Source: Chelatococcus sp. HY11 (GTDB lineage: Bacteria; Pseudomonadota; Alphaproteobacteria; Rhizobiales; Beijerinckiaceae). Taken from it: a DNA stretch of 64,000 nt. The notes beneath the pieces are model-generated. The model was given only the letters and a program-made list of their open reading frames with translations, was not told where the DNA came from and searched no databases. The stretch is from assembly GCF_018398335.1 (NCBI RefSeq), contig NZ_JAHBRX010000001.1:3898001-3962000 (forward strand), given 5' to 3'. The position numbers and the translations under genes were made by a program. Positions 28,030 through 39,223 of this stretch are shown piece after piece. How positions within the stretch are numbered: position 1 is the first letter of the stretch; each line of letters starts with the position of its first letter.

Positions 28030-29672
28030 GGCTCGTCTGACTGAGGCGCATCTGTCGGCTGAAGCGGCGGGGCAGGTGCTGCCGCTTCGATCAGGCCCCA
28101 GATCTCCGTTTCCTGGCTGCGTCCCCGCAGGAGCGTGTTGCCGATACGATTGAGCTGGCTCAAGGTCGGCGGGACGGCGCCACCATCGCAGTTGCGCGCG
28201 GCTTCGAGCGCTTCCTGGCTGACAATGAGAGCCGCGCCATGGGTTCTGCATAGCACCTGGAGGCGGCTCGCGGCATTGACCGTGTCGCCCACGACGGTAA
28301 TGGCGAGCGCCTGCTCGCCTCCGATGTCGCCGAGCATCACATCCCCCTTGTGAATGCCAATTCCCATTGCGACTTCAGGCAGGCCGCGCCCGACCCTGTT
28401 CCTGTTGATCCCTTCAAGTGCTTCCAGCATTGCAAATCCGCAGGCAAGCGCCCGTCGCGCGTCGTCACCGCGCGGCTCGGGCATCCCGAACACCGCCATA
28501 AGCCCATCGCCCAGGAAGCGATCGAGCGTGCCGTGATGGTCGAAGATGACCTTGGCCATCGCCTTGTGGAAGTCGCGCAGCAGCTCCATCGTTTCCTCGG
28601 GGCCGGCCGCTTCCGAGAGGGTGGTGAAGCTGCGGATGTCGCAGAAAAGTACAGTGGCCGGCAGCTTGCGCGGCTTCGCGAACGGTCGGCCGAGGCGTGC
28701 CACGAGTTCCACCATGTTGGGCGAGAAATGGCGCGCGAGATTGATTCGCTCGGCCGCGCTGCGGCGGCTCTCCGCCACGGTTGCATAGAGCACGAATTGC
28801 GTCGAGGTGACGGTGAGAATGTAGAGCTGCGCCAGGAGCAGGAGGATCGGCAGATCGAAGTTGGAATCGCCGTCGTGGCTGCCGACCACCATCAGGGTCA
28901 GACTGGCGGTCGTCAGAACGATCGCGCAGAAGAGCCGCGGCCGGGTCGAAAAGGCTGCGGCCGCGAGCGCGGGGCCGATCAGCAGCAGCATGGCCGCGTT
29001 CTCGACCATGGCAGGCAGATTGACAAAAAGTGCGGCGAACGCCGTGACGATCGTCAGGCCCCAGAGCGTCAGGACGGTTACTGGCGGACGCTCCCAACGG
29101 CCGGGCTGGCTCCAGGCGATCAAGGCTGGCGTCACCATGACGCAGCTCGCCAGGTCGCCGATGAGCCAGGGAATGAAGCTGCCTATAAAATCGGAGGCTC
29201 CGCTCAGAGGCTCGATTCCCCGCAGGGCCAGTGACCCGCGCAATATCGTGGTGCCGACCAGCGCACTGCCTAAGGCGAAAGCCTCGCAGCCCGCCGCCAG
29301 AAGAATCACCATGCTGCGCGGGTGACTGAACGGATCTTTCGGGCCATCCCAGTTTTGGGAGAAGAGCCTGCACATCGCGGCGCCGAATATGGCGCCGGTC
29401 ACCGCCGCGCTGATGAGCAATACCTCTGTCAGGAAAAAGCCGAAAGTCGGCTGATTCTTCTGCAGGGTGGTTATGATCGCGGCGAGAAGGCCTCCGGTGA
29501 TCGTTGGTCCGAGGCCCATGACGAGGTTGGCGCGACCGTAACGCAGGATGAGGTAAAGCGCGATACCGCCTGCCGGCCACAACACCGTGATGTCGTTGGC
29601 GATGGCCCCGTAGTTATGTGCCAGGACGGCAAGCACACAGTATAGCGCCGTCCAAACCAGAAAACCGACCAC
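28005..29672 (-). CDS. MASE1-domain adenylate/guanylate cyclase
   Basis: 555 aa from GTG 29672 with Shine-Dalgarno GGGGAG. Residues about 1-300 form eight or so membrane helices of the MASE1 sensory type ([20 protein letters not shown] near the N-terminus). The C-terminal class III cyclase domain has metal-binding Asp in [27 protein letters not shown] and the [14 protein letters not shown] segment, so it should be active. The product, cAMP or cGMP, cannot be told by eye. It probably responds to an unknown membrane signal. It is convergent with efp. Confidence 0.87.
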   Translation of the reverse strand: MVGFLVWTALYCVLAVLAHNYGAIANDITVLWPAGGIALYLILRYGRANLVMGLGPTITGGLLAAIITTLQKNQPTFGFFLTEVLLISAAVTGAIFGAAMCRLFSQNWDGPKDPFSHPRSMVILLAAGCEAFALGSALVGTTILRGSLALRGIEPLSGASDFIGSFIPWLIGDLASCVMVTPALIAWSQPGRWERPPVTVLTLWGLTIVTAFAALFVNLPAMVENAAMLLLIGPALAAAAFSTRPRLFCAIVLTTASLTLMVVGSHDGDSNFDLPILLLLAQLYILTVTSTQFVLYATVAESRRSAAERINLARHFSPNMVELVARLGRPFAKPRKLPATVLFCDIRSFTTLSEAAGPEETMELLRDFHKAMAKVIFDHHGTLDRFLGDGLMAVFGMPEPRGDDARRALACGFAMLEALEGINRNRVGRGLPEVAMGIGIHKGDVMLGDIGGEQALAITVVGDTVNAASRLQVLCRTHGAALIVSQEALEAARNCDGGAVPPTLSQLNRIGNTLLRGRSQETEIWGLIEAAAPAPPLQPTDAPQSDEPQSLARST

Positions 29673-30009
29673 GATTGCTCCCCGCCACAGCTGGCGAAAA
29701 CTACCCCTTTTCGCCGCAACAGCCTATCGGAAAGGAGCAGGCCGCAAGCGGCACATGTCTCCACCGGCAGATCGGAGAAATCGACCTCAAAGGGGTGTCC
29801 GGCAAAACGCAGGATCCGCCGATGGCCTGTATGAAGCTATGTGGTGGCGCACATGAACAGGATATTGCTGGCTGCAGAGTAAAAAAGAACCCGGATGGAC
29901 AGGCCATCCGGGTTTGCCAAGTCTCGGGCGGAGATTAAGTCTCGGGCGGAGAAAGGTTTAGTCATAAACGGACAGCCGTGGTCATCCCGCGTCCACGATG
30001 CCGCGAGGT
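29673..30009. other. Intergenic region with terminator and short direct repeat
   Basis: No gene is supported. The stretch contains the metQ terminator (29881-29914) and a 16-nt direct repeat, AAGTCTCGGGCGGAGA at 29919-29934 and again at 29937-29952, separated by 2 nt. The cyclase promoter must lie at its left end. Confidence 0.6.
29881..29914 (-). terminator. Rho-independent terminator of the metNIQ operon
   Basis: On the minus strand, AACCCGGATGG / CCATCCGGGTT form a perfect 11-bp stem around a 5-nt loop, followed by a C and six T (TTCTTTTTT). It lies about 95 nt downstream of the metQ stop and is the strongest intrinsic terminator in this part of the window. Confidence 0.88.
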
Positions 30010-30798
30010 TTACCAGCTTGGGAGTATGGAACCCTTGAAGGTCTTTTCGATGAAGCTCTTCACTTCGGGAGTGTGGTAGCTGTCGACAAGTATCTTCACC
30101 CACGGCTTGTCCTTATCGACGCTGCGGACCGCGATGACGTTCACGTAGGGACCTTTCGCGTCTTCGGTGAGGATGATCGCCGAGGGATCGATACCGGCCG
30201 AGGTCGCATAATTGGTGTTGATCGACGCCGCCGCCACGTCATCCAAGGTGCGTGGGGTCTGAGCCGCCTCGATTTCCAGGAACTTTAGCTTCTTCGGATT
30301 GTCGATGATGTCGAGCGGGCTGGGCTTGAAGCCGACGCCTTCCTTCAGCTTGATCAGTCCCTTGGCCTGGAGCAGCAGCAGGCTGCGCCCGCCATTGGTC
30401 GGGTCGTTCTGGATAGCGACGGTGGAGCCTTCGGGGATGTCGTTCCAGGACTTGTATTTCTTGGAATAGATGCTGAGGGGGAACGTCACGGTGGATGCGA
30501 CATTCTCGATCTTGAAGCCACGATCGGCTTTCTGGTTGTCGAGGAACGGCTCGTGCTGGAACGAGTTGGCCTGGATGTCGCCGGAATCGAGCGCCTGATT
30601 GGGCACGACATAGTCGGAGAATTCGACGATCTCGATGGTGACGCCCTGCTTGGCGGCAATGGGCTTCACCGCTTCCAGGATCTGCGCATGCGGGCCCGGC
30701 GTCACGCCGATCTTGATCGTTTCCGCTTGGGCGGACAGGGATGTCGCCGCGAATGTGAGGCTTGCCGCGACGGCGAGGGTTAAGAACGAGAGTTTCAT
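30010..30798 (-). CDS. metQ: Methionine ABC transporter, periplasmic binding protein
   Basis: 262 aa from ATG 30798. A cleavable signal peptide MKLSFLTLAVAASLTFAATS...AQA precedes the NlpA/MetQ domain starting ETIKIGVTPGPHAQIL. The segments DYVVPNQALDSGDIQANSFQHEPF and IQNDPTNGGRSLLLL form the methionine cleft. Unlike E. coli MetQ, no lipobox cysteine is present, so the protein should be soluble in the periplasm, not lipid-anchored. It is the last gene of metN-metI-metQ. Confidence 0.9.
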   Translation of the reverse strand: MKLSFLTLAVAASLTFAATSLSAQAETIKIGVTPGPHAQILEAVKPIAAKQGVTIEIVEFSDYVVPNQALDSGDIQANSFQHEPFLDNQKADRGFKIENVASTVTFPLSIYSKKYKSWNDIPEGSTVAIQNDPTNGGRSLLLLQAKGLIKLKEGVGFKPSPLDIIDNPKKLKFLEIEAAQTPRTLDDVAAASINTNYATSAGIDPSAIILTEDAKGPYVNVIAVRSVDKDKPWVKILVDSYHTPEVKSFIEKTFKGSILPSW

Positions 30799-30843
30799 GG
30801 CAGTCTCCGTGGACAGATATTCTTCAGGATCAGGCACGCGTGA

Positions 30844-31509
30844 TCAGCCGTGGCGCACGCGCTTGTTCAGCTTGCGCGACAGGGCGTCGCCGAGGCTTTG
30901 GATGCCCTGCACGAGAAGGATGAGGACGAGAACGACAGCGGCCATCACATCCGGCATGAAGCGCTGGTAGCCATAGCGGATGCCGAGATCCCCCAGGCCG
31001 CCACCGCCAACCACGCCGACGATGGCGGAGAAGCCGATCAGGCTGACGATGGCGAGCGTCAGGCCTAGCACGATTCCGGGCAAAGCCTCGGGCACCAGCA
31101 CCTTGGCGAGAATCTGCACCGGGCTCGCGCCCATGGCGCGCGCCGCCTCGATCAGCCCCTGATCGACCTCGCGAATTGAGCCTTCGACGAGGCGGGCGAT
31201 GAATGGGGTGGCGGCCACCGCGAGGGGGACGATGGCCGCCGTGGTGCCGATCGACGTGCCCGCGACAAGGCGGGTGAACGGGATGATCGACACGGTGAGA
31301 ATGATGAAGGGTGTCGAGCGCGCAGCATTCACGATGATGCCAAGGACACTGTTGGCGACGGGCGCCGACAGCAGCTCGCCGCGCTTGCTCGTGGCCAGGA
31401 AAACGCCGAGCGGCAGGCCAATGAGGGTGCCGATCGCGGTGGCGGCTGCGACCATGTAGAGCGTATCAAGTGTTGACGCGGCGATCAGGCGGATGATTTC
31501 AGGCGACAT
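30844..31509 (-). CDS. metI: Methionine ABC transporter, permease
   Basis: 221 aa from ATG 31509 ([20 protein letters not shown]); an upstream codon at 31590 lies inside metN and adds a proline/arginine-rich leader. Five hydrophobic helices and the EAA loop [25 protein letters not shown] identify the MetI permease of the D/L-methionine importer. It overlaps the metN stop by 11 nt. It forms a homodimer with two MetN subunits. Confidence 0.92.
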   Translation of the reverse strand: MSPEIIRLIAASTLDTLYMVAAATAIGTLIGLPLGVFLATSKRGELLSAPVANSVLGIIVNAARSTPFIILTVSIIPFTRLVAGTSIGTTAAIVPLAVAATPFIARLVEGSIREVDQGLIEAARAMGASPVQILAKVLVPEALPGIVLGLTLAIVSLIGFSAIVGVVGGGGLGDLGIRYGYQRFMPDVMAAVVLVLILLVQGIQSLGDALSRKLNKRVRHG

Positions 31510-32665
31510 CGCTCTGTCCCCCCTTGTTCTGCGTGGCGTCCACCGGGGCTTGATCGGCGCCGAGGGCGATGAAGCCCAGCGTTTCGACATCCAGGCCGCG
31601 CGCCGTGAGGAAGGCGGTGATGCGTTGCAGCAGGCTGGCGTCGTTGGGCACGGCGACGATCAGCGTGCCGAACGGCCGTCCGGAAATGGCGTCCACCGTG
31701 CCGCCGAGGATATTGACGTCGATCGCGAAGTTGCGGGTGATCTGCGACAGCACGGGGTCGGTGGCGTGCGAGCCCCTGAAGATGACGCGCAGGACGGCCT
31801 GGCTGGAGGGAGCCGCCTCGGTGGTCAGGCGCGCGGCGACATAGGCGGGGAGGGCACGGCCGCTTTCGGCGGCCAGGAAGGTCCGTGTCGTCGGGTGCTG
31901 CGGCCTGGTGAACAGGTCGAATACGTCTCCCTTCTCGACGATGCGGCCCTTGTCGATAACCGCCACGTCACGGGCGATGCCCCGGATCACGGCCATTTCG
32001 TGGGTGATCAGGAGAATGGTGAGCTTCAGCTCGGCATTGATCGTCGCGAGCAGGTCGAGGATCGAGCGGGTGGTCTCGGGATCGAGCGCGGAGGTCGCCT
32101 CATCCGAAAGCAGCACCTTGGGCCGCGTCGCCAGCGCCCGCGCGATGCCGACGCGCTGCTTCTGGCCGCCGGAAAGCTCGGCGGGATAGCGATCGCGCTT
32201 GTCGGCGAGGCCCACGAGCTCGATGAGGGGGCCGACCCGCTGCCTGATCTCTTCGCGGCTGGCGCCGGCGATCTCGAGCGGCAGGGCGACATTGTCGTAG
32301 ACGGTGCGGGAGGACAAGAGATTGAAGTGCTGGAAAATCATGCCGATCGAACGCCTGAGCTGTCTCAGGTCTTTCTCGGCCAAGCGCGCGACGTCGGTGC
32401 CATCGACCAGGACACGACCCGCTGTCGGCTTCTCCAGGCCGTTGACGAGGCGGATCAACGTGGACTTGCCGGCGCCGCTGCGCCCTATGACGCCCAGAAT
32501 TGAGCCGCGCCGCACGGTGAGATCGATGTCCTCGAGGGCGGCGACCGCGGTCTGCCGCCCTCGGGCGGCGAATGTCTTGGCGACGCCCTCGAAACGCACG
32601 ACGGCATCGTCAGCGGCCAAGGGCGGCTGGGCTGCGTCCTGCGGATGAAATGGAAGAGCGTTCAC
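31499..32665 (-). CDS. metN: Methionine ABC transporter, ATP-binding protein with NIL domain
   Basis: 388 aa. Walker A is GRSGAGKST, signature [15 protein letters not shown], Walker [17 protein letters not shown], and the switch histidine [10 protein letters not shown]. The C-terminal NIL domain (about 295-375, [23 protein letters not shown]) binds methionine and shuts the transporter down when the cell is full. It is the first gene of the operon. No SAM riboswitch could be recognised in the 200 nt upstream. Confidence 0.94.
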   Translation of the reverse strand: MNALPFHPQDAAQPPLAADDAVVRFEGVAKTFAARGRQTAVAALEDIDLTVRRGSILGVIGRSGAGKSTLIRLVNGLEKPTAGRVLVDGTDVARLAEKDLRQLRRSIGMIFQHFNLLSSRTVYDNVALPLEIAGASREEIRQRVGPLIELVGLADKRDRYPAELSGGQKQRVGIARALATRPKVLLSDEATSALDPETTRSILDLLATINAELKLTILLITHEMAVIRGIARDVAVIDKGRIVEKGDVFDLFTRPQHPTTRTFLAAESGRALPAYVAARLTTEAAPSSQAVLRVIFRGSHATDPVLSQITRNFAIDVNILGGTVDAISGRPFGTLIVAVPNDASLLQRITAFLTARGLDVETLGFIALGADQAPVDATQNKGGQSDVA

Positions 32666-32862
32666 GGTTGATCTCGTTTCTCATAGGATTTGCGGCAGAA
32701 TAACATGCGCCGCCCTACAATGATTGCTTGTGCTGCGAAAGTATAAGCGCGCGATGCTGCCACGATTATGCTTGATGGGCCGGTTGTGGGGAGGGCCGCC
32801 ACGTCGGGTTGCTTCGTCGCCGAACAGGGCCTTTGACGCGGCGGTCCTCAACGCAGCCCGGA

Positions 32863-33069
32863 TCAGTCGATACGGTGCGGGACGTTGCGCCGTCCGACCC
32901 CGTTGAGATGGCGCTGCGCTGCCTTCTGGGCAGCCCACGGATCGGCAAAGACCTGACCGTTCAGGCTGTAGAAGGGACGCGCGGACGCATGGAAGCGATA
33001 ACCATGGGTATCGCGCGCAACGATGCCAGCCGGCCGGCCGGCGACCTCGATGAGATAGCTGTCGTACAT
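32863..33069 (-). CDS. Small conserved-looking hypothetical protein
   Basis: 68 aa from ATG 33069 (MYDSYLIEVAGRPAGIVARD), ending RRNVPHRID. It contains aromatic-rich GYRFHASARPFYSLNGQVFADPWAAQKAAQRHLN, a pattern common in short Hyphomicrobiales hypothetical proteins with alternating strands and one helix. The frame continues upstream to 33204 but loses this character. No Shine-Dalgarno is clear. Function unknown; no transmembrane segment. Confidence 0.6.
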   Translation of the reverse strand: MYDSYLIEVAGRPAGIVARDTHGYRFHASARPFYSLNGQVFADPWAAQKAAQRHLNGVGRRNVPHRID

Positions 33070-33667
33070 GATGTTTATGCGCCGGTGCTGTGGCGCCTCT
33101 CTTGCTCGGATTGTCCGGAATGACTGGTCAGATGCGCTGGTTGCGACAGCACATGCCTGCGACGTCACATCGACACGGACACATTCGGGAGGAGCAGAGG
33201 GCATGACCGGCTGCGCGCGGAGCCTGGCTCGACGGCGAGTGGTGCGAGAAAGAAAGTGCCATGCGCATCTCCTGCATTGACCGGAGCCACGAAGACACTT
33301 CGTGGCGCTTTAGCGTTTGGTGACGCGGCGCAAGCTGCTTTCAAATTCCCGCGGTGGACCAGATTTCGCCGATCCGACGGCTCCATACATAAGGCCCTTC
33401 TGGTGAAAGTCAACAGTTTATGTAGAATTATATTTTTCACATGCACTAAATGTATTTAATTGTTCGGCACAAGTTGGCGGCTCGCGCGTTCGATAATGTG
33501 AACTGATGGTCCGGAGGGCTTGAGGAAGAAGGGTTGTCACCGCTCATTTTGACGTATAATTTATGTGAAATTATTAATTCCACAAATTCTATATTGATTA
33601 TGTAGAAATATGCGTAAACAATGCGGTCAAACTGGTTCCATCGAGCCGGATGATTGAGGAGGCCGCC
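33070..33667. other. Intergenic region upstream of the sulfate importer operon
   Basis: About 600 nt without a supported gene. A hairpin GCCACGAA-GACAC-TTCGTGGC (33285-33305) followed by GCTTT may be a terminator. From 33400 on the composition becomes AT-rich and carries a motif three times (see regulatory entry). It is likely to contain the promoter and control sites of the sulfate operon. Confidence 0.55.
33417..33611 (+). promoter_or_regulatory. Three copies of a 15-nt motif upstream of the sulfate transporter operon
   Basis: TTTATGTAGAATTAT (33417-33431), TTTATGTGAAATTAT (33560-33574) and ATTATGTAGAAATAT (33597-33611) share TTATGT-x-x-AA-x-TAT and are arranged as direct repeats, the last two 37 nt apart. 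They are candidates for a sulfur-responsive regulator such as a CysB/Cbl-type LysR protein. The identification of the regulator is inference. Confidence 0.5.
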
Positions 33668-34705
33668 ATGGTGACGAATACATTCAAGCTGTCGCGCCGG
33701 TTTGTCGTGGCGCTCGCGGCGCTCGGTGCCGCGTCCGCGGCCTTGCCGGTTGCGCCAGCGCGTGCGGAGACGGTGCTGCTCAACGTCTCCTATGATCCGA
33801 CGCGGGAGCTTTATCGCGAGCTCAACGCCGCGTTCATAGCGGACTACGAGAAGAAGGCAGGCGAGAAGCTGACAGTCCGGGTCTCGCACGGCGGTTCCGG
33901 TTCGCAGGCGCGGACGGTGATCGACGGGCTCGACGCCGACGTCGTCACGCTCGCGCTGGCCGCCGATATCGATGCGATCGCCAATCGCACGGATCTCATT
34001 CCGAAGGATTGGCAGAAGCGCCTTCCCAACAATTCCTCGCCCTATACCTCGACCATCGTTTTCCTGGTGCGCAAGGGGAACCCGAAGGGCATCAAGGATT
34101 GGGATGATCTGATCAAGCCCGGCGTGCAGGTGATCACGCCCAACCCGAAGACCTCGGGTGGCGCGCGCTGGAATTATCTGGCGGCCTGGGGCTTCGAGCT
34201 TGGCCGGACCAAGAGCGATGAGAAGGCGAAGGAATTCGTCGCGGCCCTGTTCAGGAACGTGCCTGTCCTCGATACGGGCGCGCGCGGCTCGACGATCACC
34301 TTCGCCCAGCGTGAGCTCGGCGATGTGCTGCTCGCATGGGAAAACGAGGCGTTTCTCGCTTCCGCCGAGTTCGGCGCCGACAAATTCGACATCGTCGTGC
34401 CGTCAATTTCGATCCTGGCCGAGCCGCCTGTCACGCTTGTGGACGGCAACGTCGACAAGAAGGGCACTCGCAAGCAGGCAGAGGCCTATCTGAACTTCCT
34501 TTATACGCCCGAAGCGCAGGCGATCATCGCCAAGCACAAGTATCGGCCGTCGAAGCGGGAGTTCGCGCGCAAGGAGGATCTCGCGGCTTTGCCAGCTATC
34601 AAGCTCATCACGATCGACGATGTCTTTGGGGGCTGGACGAAGGTGCAGAAGGAACATTTCGACAACGGCGGCATCTTTGATCAGATCGTGAAGGTCAAGC
34701 GATGA
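33668..34705 (+). CDS. Sulfate ABC transporter, substrate-binding protein
   Basis: 345 aa from ATG 33668, with GAGGAGG 6 nt upstream. The signal peptide ([25 protein letters not shown], cut before [10 protein letters not shown]) is followed by the Sbp/CysP fold: [42 protein letters not shown] and [13 protein letters not shown], which form the sulfate or thiosulfate site. Whether it is Sbp (sulfate) or CysP (thiosulfate) is not resolvable. It overlaps cysT by 4 nt. Confidence 0.92.
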   Translation: MVTNTFKLSRRFVVALAALGAASAALPVAPARAETVLLNVSYDPTRELYRELNAAFIADYEKKAGEKLTVRVSHGGSGSQARTVIDGLDADVVTLALAADIDAIANRTDLIPKDWQKRLPNNSSPYTSTIVFLVRKGNPKGIKDWDDLIKPGVQVITPNPKTSGGARWNYLAAWGFELGRTKSDEKAKEFVAALFRNVPVLDTGARGSTITFAQRELGDVLLAWENEAFLASAEFGADKFDIVVPSISILAEPPVTLVDGNVDKKGTRKQAEAYLNFLYTPEAQAIIAKHKYRPSKREFARKEDLAALPAIKLITIDDVFGGWTKVQKEHFDNGGIFDQIVKVKR

Positions 34706-35577
34706 GCCAAGCGATGACGTCGGCCGGGGCTCGCAGTCCATCGTTTCGCCACTGGCGGGCGCCGAGCGCGCTTCCCGGCTTTGGCATCGCTTTTGGCTAT
34801 ACGCTCATCTATCTGGCGTTGATCGTCCTCATACCGATGGCGGGGCTCGCGCTCAAGTCAGCCTCGCTCGGCATAGCTGGGATCGTCGACATCATCACCG
34901 AGGAGCGGACGCTCGCGGCGCTCAGGACGAGCTTCGGCGTGTCGCTCGCAGCCGCCGGCTTCGGCAGCGTGTTCGGTCTCGCTATCGCCTGGGTTTTGAC
35001 CCGTTACCATTTCCCCGGTCGCCGGCTGATCGATGCGATGGTGGACCTGCCCTTCGCGCTCCCCACAGCTGTCGCCGGCATCGCGCTCGGCGCCATTTAC
35101 GCGCCGAACGGCTGGGTGGGTGCGCAGCTGGCGCCTTTCGGAATCAAGGTGGCCTTCACGCCGCTCGGCATCTTCGTCGCACTCGTCTTTGTCAGTCTCC
35201 CCTTTGCGGTGCGCACGGTTCAGCCGTTGATCGAGGAGATCGACAGGGAGCTTGAGGAAGCTTCCGCGACGCTCGGCGCCAGCCGTTTGCAAACGGTGTG
35301 GCGCGTGCTGTTGCCGCCGCTCGTGCCGGCGGTGCTCACGGGATTCGCGTTGGGCTTCGCGCGGGCCGTCGGCGAATACGGCTCGGTCATCTTCATCGCG
35401 GGCAACCTGCCTTACGTGTCCGAGATCGCCCCGCTCCTCATCGTCATCAAGCTCGAGGAATTCGACTATGCCGGCGCGACGGCGATCGCGCTAATCATGC
35501 TCGTGATCTCTTTTTCGAGCCTGCTCGTCATCAACCTCATTCAGGCCTGGAGCCGGCGGAGGTTCGGGCATGTCTAG
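34702..35577 (+). CDS. cysT: Sulfate ABC transporter, permease CysT
   Basis: 291 aa with six membrane helices and the cytoplasmic EAA loop [30 protein letters not shown]. The segments [30 protein letters not shown] and [13 protein letters not shown] are typical of CysT/CysU. It pairs with CysW to form the channel. Its ATG overlaps the end of the binding-protein gene (ATGA). Confidence 0.93.
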   Translation: MSQAMTSAGARSPSFRHWRAPSALPGFGIAFGYTLIYLALIVLIPMAGLALKSASLGIAGIVDIITEERTLAALRTSFGVSLAAAGFGSVFGLAIAWVLTRYHFPGRRLIDAMVDLPFALPTAVAGIALGAIYAPNGWVGAQLAPFGIKVAFTPLGIFVALVFVSLPFAVRTVQPLIEEIDRELEEASATLGASRLQTVWRVLLPPLVPAVLTGFALGFARAVGEYGSVIFIAGNLPYVSEIAPLLIVIKLEEFDYAGATAIALIMLVISFSSLLVINLIQAWSRRRFGHV

Positions 35578-35625
35578 CGCGACCAAGTCCCGTTTCATCG
35601 TCCCGGCGACATTGGGGAGGCACCC

Positions 35626-36481
35626 ATGGCAAGCGTGACGCTGTCCACGGGGAGCGTGGCGAGGCCGCATGCGGCCAGGCGCGTCGCGACGACGGAGGCG
35701 CCGATAGCCCGCTGGCTGCTCATCGCGGGCACGCTGTGCTTTCTCGCGTTGTTCCTGCTGCTGCCTCTGCTCGCGGTTTTTTCGCAGGCATTCGCGGCCG
35801 GCGTCGGCACCTATTGGGCCGCGCTGCGCGAGCCCGATGCGCTGGCCGCCATTCGCCTGACACTTCTGGTGGCCGCGATCGCCGTGCCCCTCAATCTCGT
35901 CTTCGGTATCGCGGCGTCCTGGGCCATCACCAAATTCGAGTTTCGTGGCAAGAGCTTCCTCATCACGCTCATCGACCTGCCGTTCTCGGTCTCTCCCGTG
36001 GTCGCAGGCCTGATCTATGTGCTCCTTTTCGGAGCTCAGGGCTTTCTCGGGCCCTATCTCAAATCACAAGGCTTGCAGATCATCTTTGCGGTTCCGGGTA
36101 TCGTTCTCGCCACCGTCTTCGTGACTTTTCCCTTCGTGGCGCGCGAACTCATTCCCCTCATGCAGCAACAGGGCACAAGCGACGAAGAGGCGGCGCTGAC
36201 GCTGGGCGCTTCCGGCTTCACGGCCTTCCGCACGGTGACGCTGCCGAACATCCGCTGGGCGCTTCTCTACGGCGTGCTGCTTTGCAACGCGCGGGCGATG
36301 GGGGAATTTGGCGCCGTTTCGGTGGTATCCGGCCGCATTCGGGGACTTACCAACACCATGCCGCTGCAGGTGGAGATTCTCTACAATGAATATAACATCG
36401 TCGCGGCCTTCGCCGTTGCTTCGCTCCTCGCTCTCCTCGCCCTTGTCACTCTCGCAGGGAAATCAATTCTCGAATGGCGAT

Positions 36482-36510
<29 letters not shown>
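35626..36510 (+). CDS. cysW: Sulfate ABC transporter, permease CysW
   Basis: 294 aa from ATG 35626, preceded by GGGGAGG. Six membrane helices; the segments [32 protein letters not shown] and [16 protein letters not shown] plus the EAA loop [26 protein letters not shown] identify CysW. It lies 48 nt after cysT, and its 3' end overlaps cysA by 29 nt in another frame. Confidence 0.93.
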
Positions 36511-37570
<1,060 letters not shown>

Positions 37571-37761
37571 CGTTAGTTGAACGTCAGGAACGGCCTGCCG
37601 CGACGCCGGGAAGGGGGGATGATCCCTCCCGTGAGGGGAGGGATCGGAGCGACGAGGATCCAGCGCACGGCGTTCCTTAAAATACGTCTAAAATTTGTAT
37701 TTTTATTATTATTTACGCGTGTTATCGTAATTTATAAATTTTACGGTCATTCGGTGTTGAT
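37571..37761. promoter_or_regulatory. Promoter region of the cysG-cysNC operon
   Basis: A hairpin-forming run (GATCCCTCCC-GT-GAGGGGAGGGATC with a bulge, about 37620-37647) probably terminates the importer operon. It is followed by a strikingly AT-rich stretch (37678-37745) of A/T runs, suited to a promoter and regulator binding before cysG. Confidence 0.5.
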
Positions 37762-39219
37762 TTGCCTCGCTTGCGCTTCTTTCCCGTATCCTATGACGTT
37801 GCCGGCAAGGCCGTGGTCGTGGCTGGCGGCGCGGAGCCCGCGCTCGCGAAGTTGCGCCTCCTCGTGCGGAGCGAGGCGCGGCTTACGCTTGTGTCGCCGA
37901 ATATCGACGGTGAACTGGCTGCCTTCGCCCATGAGCATGGCATCCCGCATGTGGCCCGTGACCTGACGCTGGCGGATGTGGATGGCGCCGCGCTTCTCTT
38001 CGTGGCGACCGATGACGAGGCGCAGGACGCGGCTCTGGCGGCGTTGGGGCGGCAGGCCGGCGTGCCCGTGAATGTGGTCGACCGGCCGCATCTGTCCGAC
38101 TTCGCGGTGCCGGCGATCGTCGATCGCGCTCCCGTGGCGGTGGCGATCTCGACCGATGGCTATGCGCCGGTACTCGCCCAGCGCGTGCGTGCGGCCATCG
38201 AAATGCTGCTGCCGCCCGAGTTCGGCAGGCTCGGCGAGCTTGCCGCCTCCCTGCGCGGTGCCGTCATTGCCTCCCTTGGCACCGCGCGCCATCGCCGGCG
38301 TTTCTGGGCCCGTCTGTTCGATGGCCGCAGCGCCGACCTCGCCTTGTCCGGCGATCTGGCCGGCGCCCGTCGCGCCGCGCTGTCCGTGCTGGGCGAGAGC
38401 TTTACGGCCAATGAAGGCGTGGTCTGGCTGATCGGCGCGGGCCCCGGCGCGACGGATCTGCTCACCTTGAGGGCGCAGCGCCTGCTCCAGCAGGCTGACG
38501 TGATCGTCCATGATCGCCTCGTGCCCGCCGAGGTCGTCGAGATGGGCCGCCGCGACGCCGAGCGTATTTCCGTCGGCAAGGCCAAGGGGCACCATTCCGT
38601 TCCCCAGCATGAGATTGACGCGCTCCTCGTGCGGCTCGCCCGCGAGGGCAAGCAGGTTGCTCGCCTCAAGGCTGGCGACCCCCTGGTGTTCGGCCGGGCG
38701 GGTGAGGAACTGGCCGCGCTCCGCACCGCAGGTATCCGCCATGAGATCGTGCCCGGCGTCACATCGGCGCTGGCGGCAGCCGCGGATGCCGGTGTTCCGC
38801 TGACGCTGCGGGGCGTTTCGTCCGCGCTCGCCTTCGCGACCGGCCACGGCGCCGATGGCGCGGAGCCGGCGGGTTGGGCCGAGGTTGCGAGAACGGGTGG
38901 CACGATTGCCGTCTACATGGGCGCCAGTGTGGCCGGCGATGTGGGTCGGCGGCTCGAGGCCGAGGGGGTTTTCCCTGCGACCCCCGTGGTGGCCGTCGAG
39001 AATGCGGGACGCACCGAGCGCCGCATCTTCTCCGGCACATTGGCCGAGCTCGGGGCGCTCGCCACACGTAACGACGTCAAAGGCCCGGTCATGATCCTCG
39101 TCGGCGATGCGGTGAACCACGGGGCAGGCGCGGGTGAGCGGTTTGCCGCCGAGGCCTGGTGTCCGGCCGGCGTGACATCCCGCGTTTCCCAGAAATCCCT
39201 TATCTCCCAGAACGTGTAA
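37762..39219 (+). CDS. cysG: Siroheme synthase CysG
   Basis: 485 aa from TTG 37762 (MPRLRFFPVSYDVAGKAVVVAGG). The N-terminal half is the precorrin-2 dehydrogenase/ferrochelatase module (NAD loop VVVAGGAEPALAKLRLL; FVATDDEAQD). The C-terminal half from about residue 215 is the uroporphyrinogen-III methyltransferase module (VWLIGAGPGATDLLTLRAQ, RLKAGDPLVFGRAGEE, VPGVTSALAAAA). It makes the siroheme used by CysI, encoded two genes downstream. The weak ribosome site and TTG start suggest low expression. Confidence 0.93.
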   Translation: MPRLRFFPVSYDVAGKAVVVAGGAEPALAKLRLLVRSEARLTLVSPNIDGELAAFAHEHGIPHVARDLTLADVDGAALLFVATDDEAQDAALAALGRQAGVPVNVVDRPHLSDFAVPAIVDRAPVAVAISTDGYAPVLAQRVRAAIEMLLPPEFGRLGELAASLRGAVIASLGTARHRRRFWARLFDGRSADLALSGDLAGARRAALSVLGESFTANEGVVWLIGAGPGATDLLTLRAQRLLQQADVIVHDRLVPAEVVEMGRRDAERISVGKAKGHHSVPQHEIDALLVRLAREGKQVARLKAGDPLVFGRAGEELAALRTAGIRHEIVPGVTSALAAAADAGVPLTLRGVSSALAFATGHGADGAEPAGWAEVARTGGTIAVYMGASVAGDVGRRLEAEGVFPATPVVAVENAGRTERRIFSGTLAELGALATRNDVKGPVMILVGDAVNHGAGAGERFAAEAWCPAGVTSRVSQKSLISQNV

Positions 39220-39223
39220 TGCC

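Noticed and set aside
32666-32862. Possible SAM or other methionine-responsive riboswitch upstream of metN
   Set aside because: I compared the region by eye with SAM-II core sequences and found none; composition and stems are not suggestive. A covariance search could still change this.
33285-33310. Hairpin GCCACGAA/TTCGTGGC as a small RNA gene
   Set aside because: A single short stem without a clear promoter or U-run is not enough; it is mentioned only as a possible terminator in the intergenic entry.
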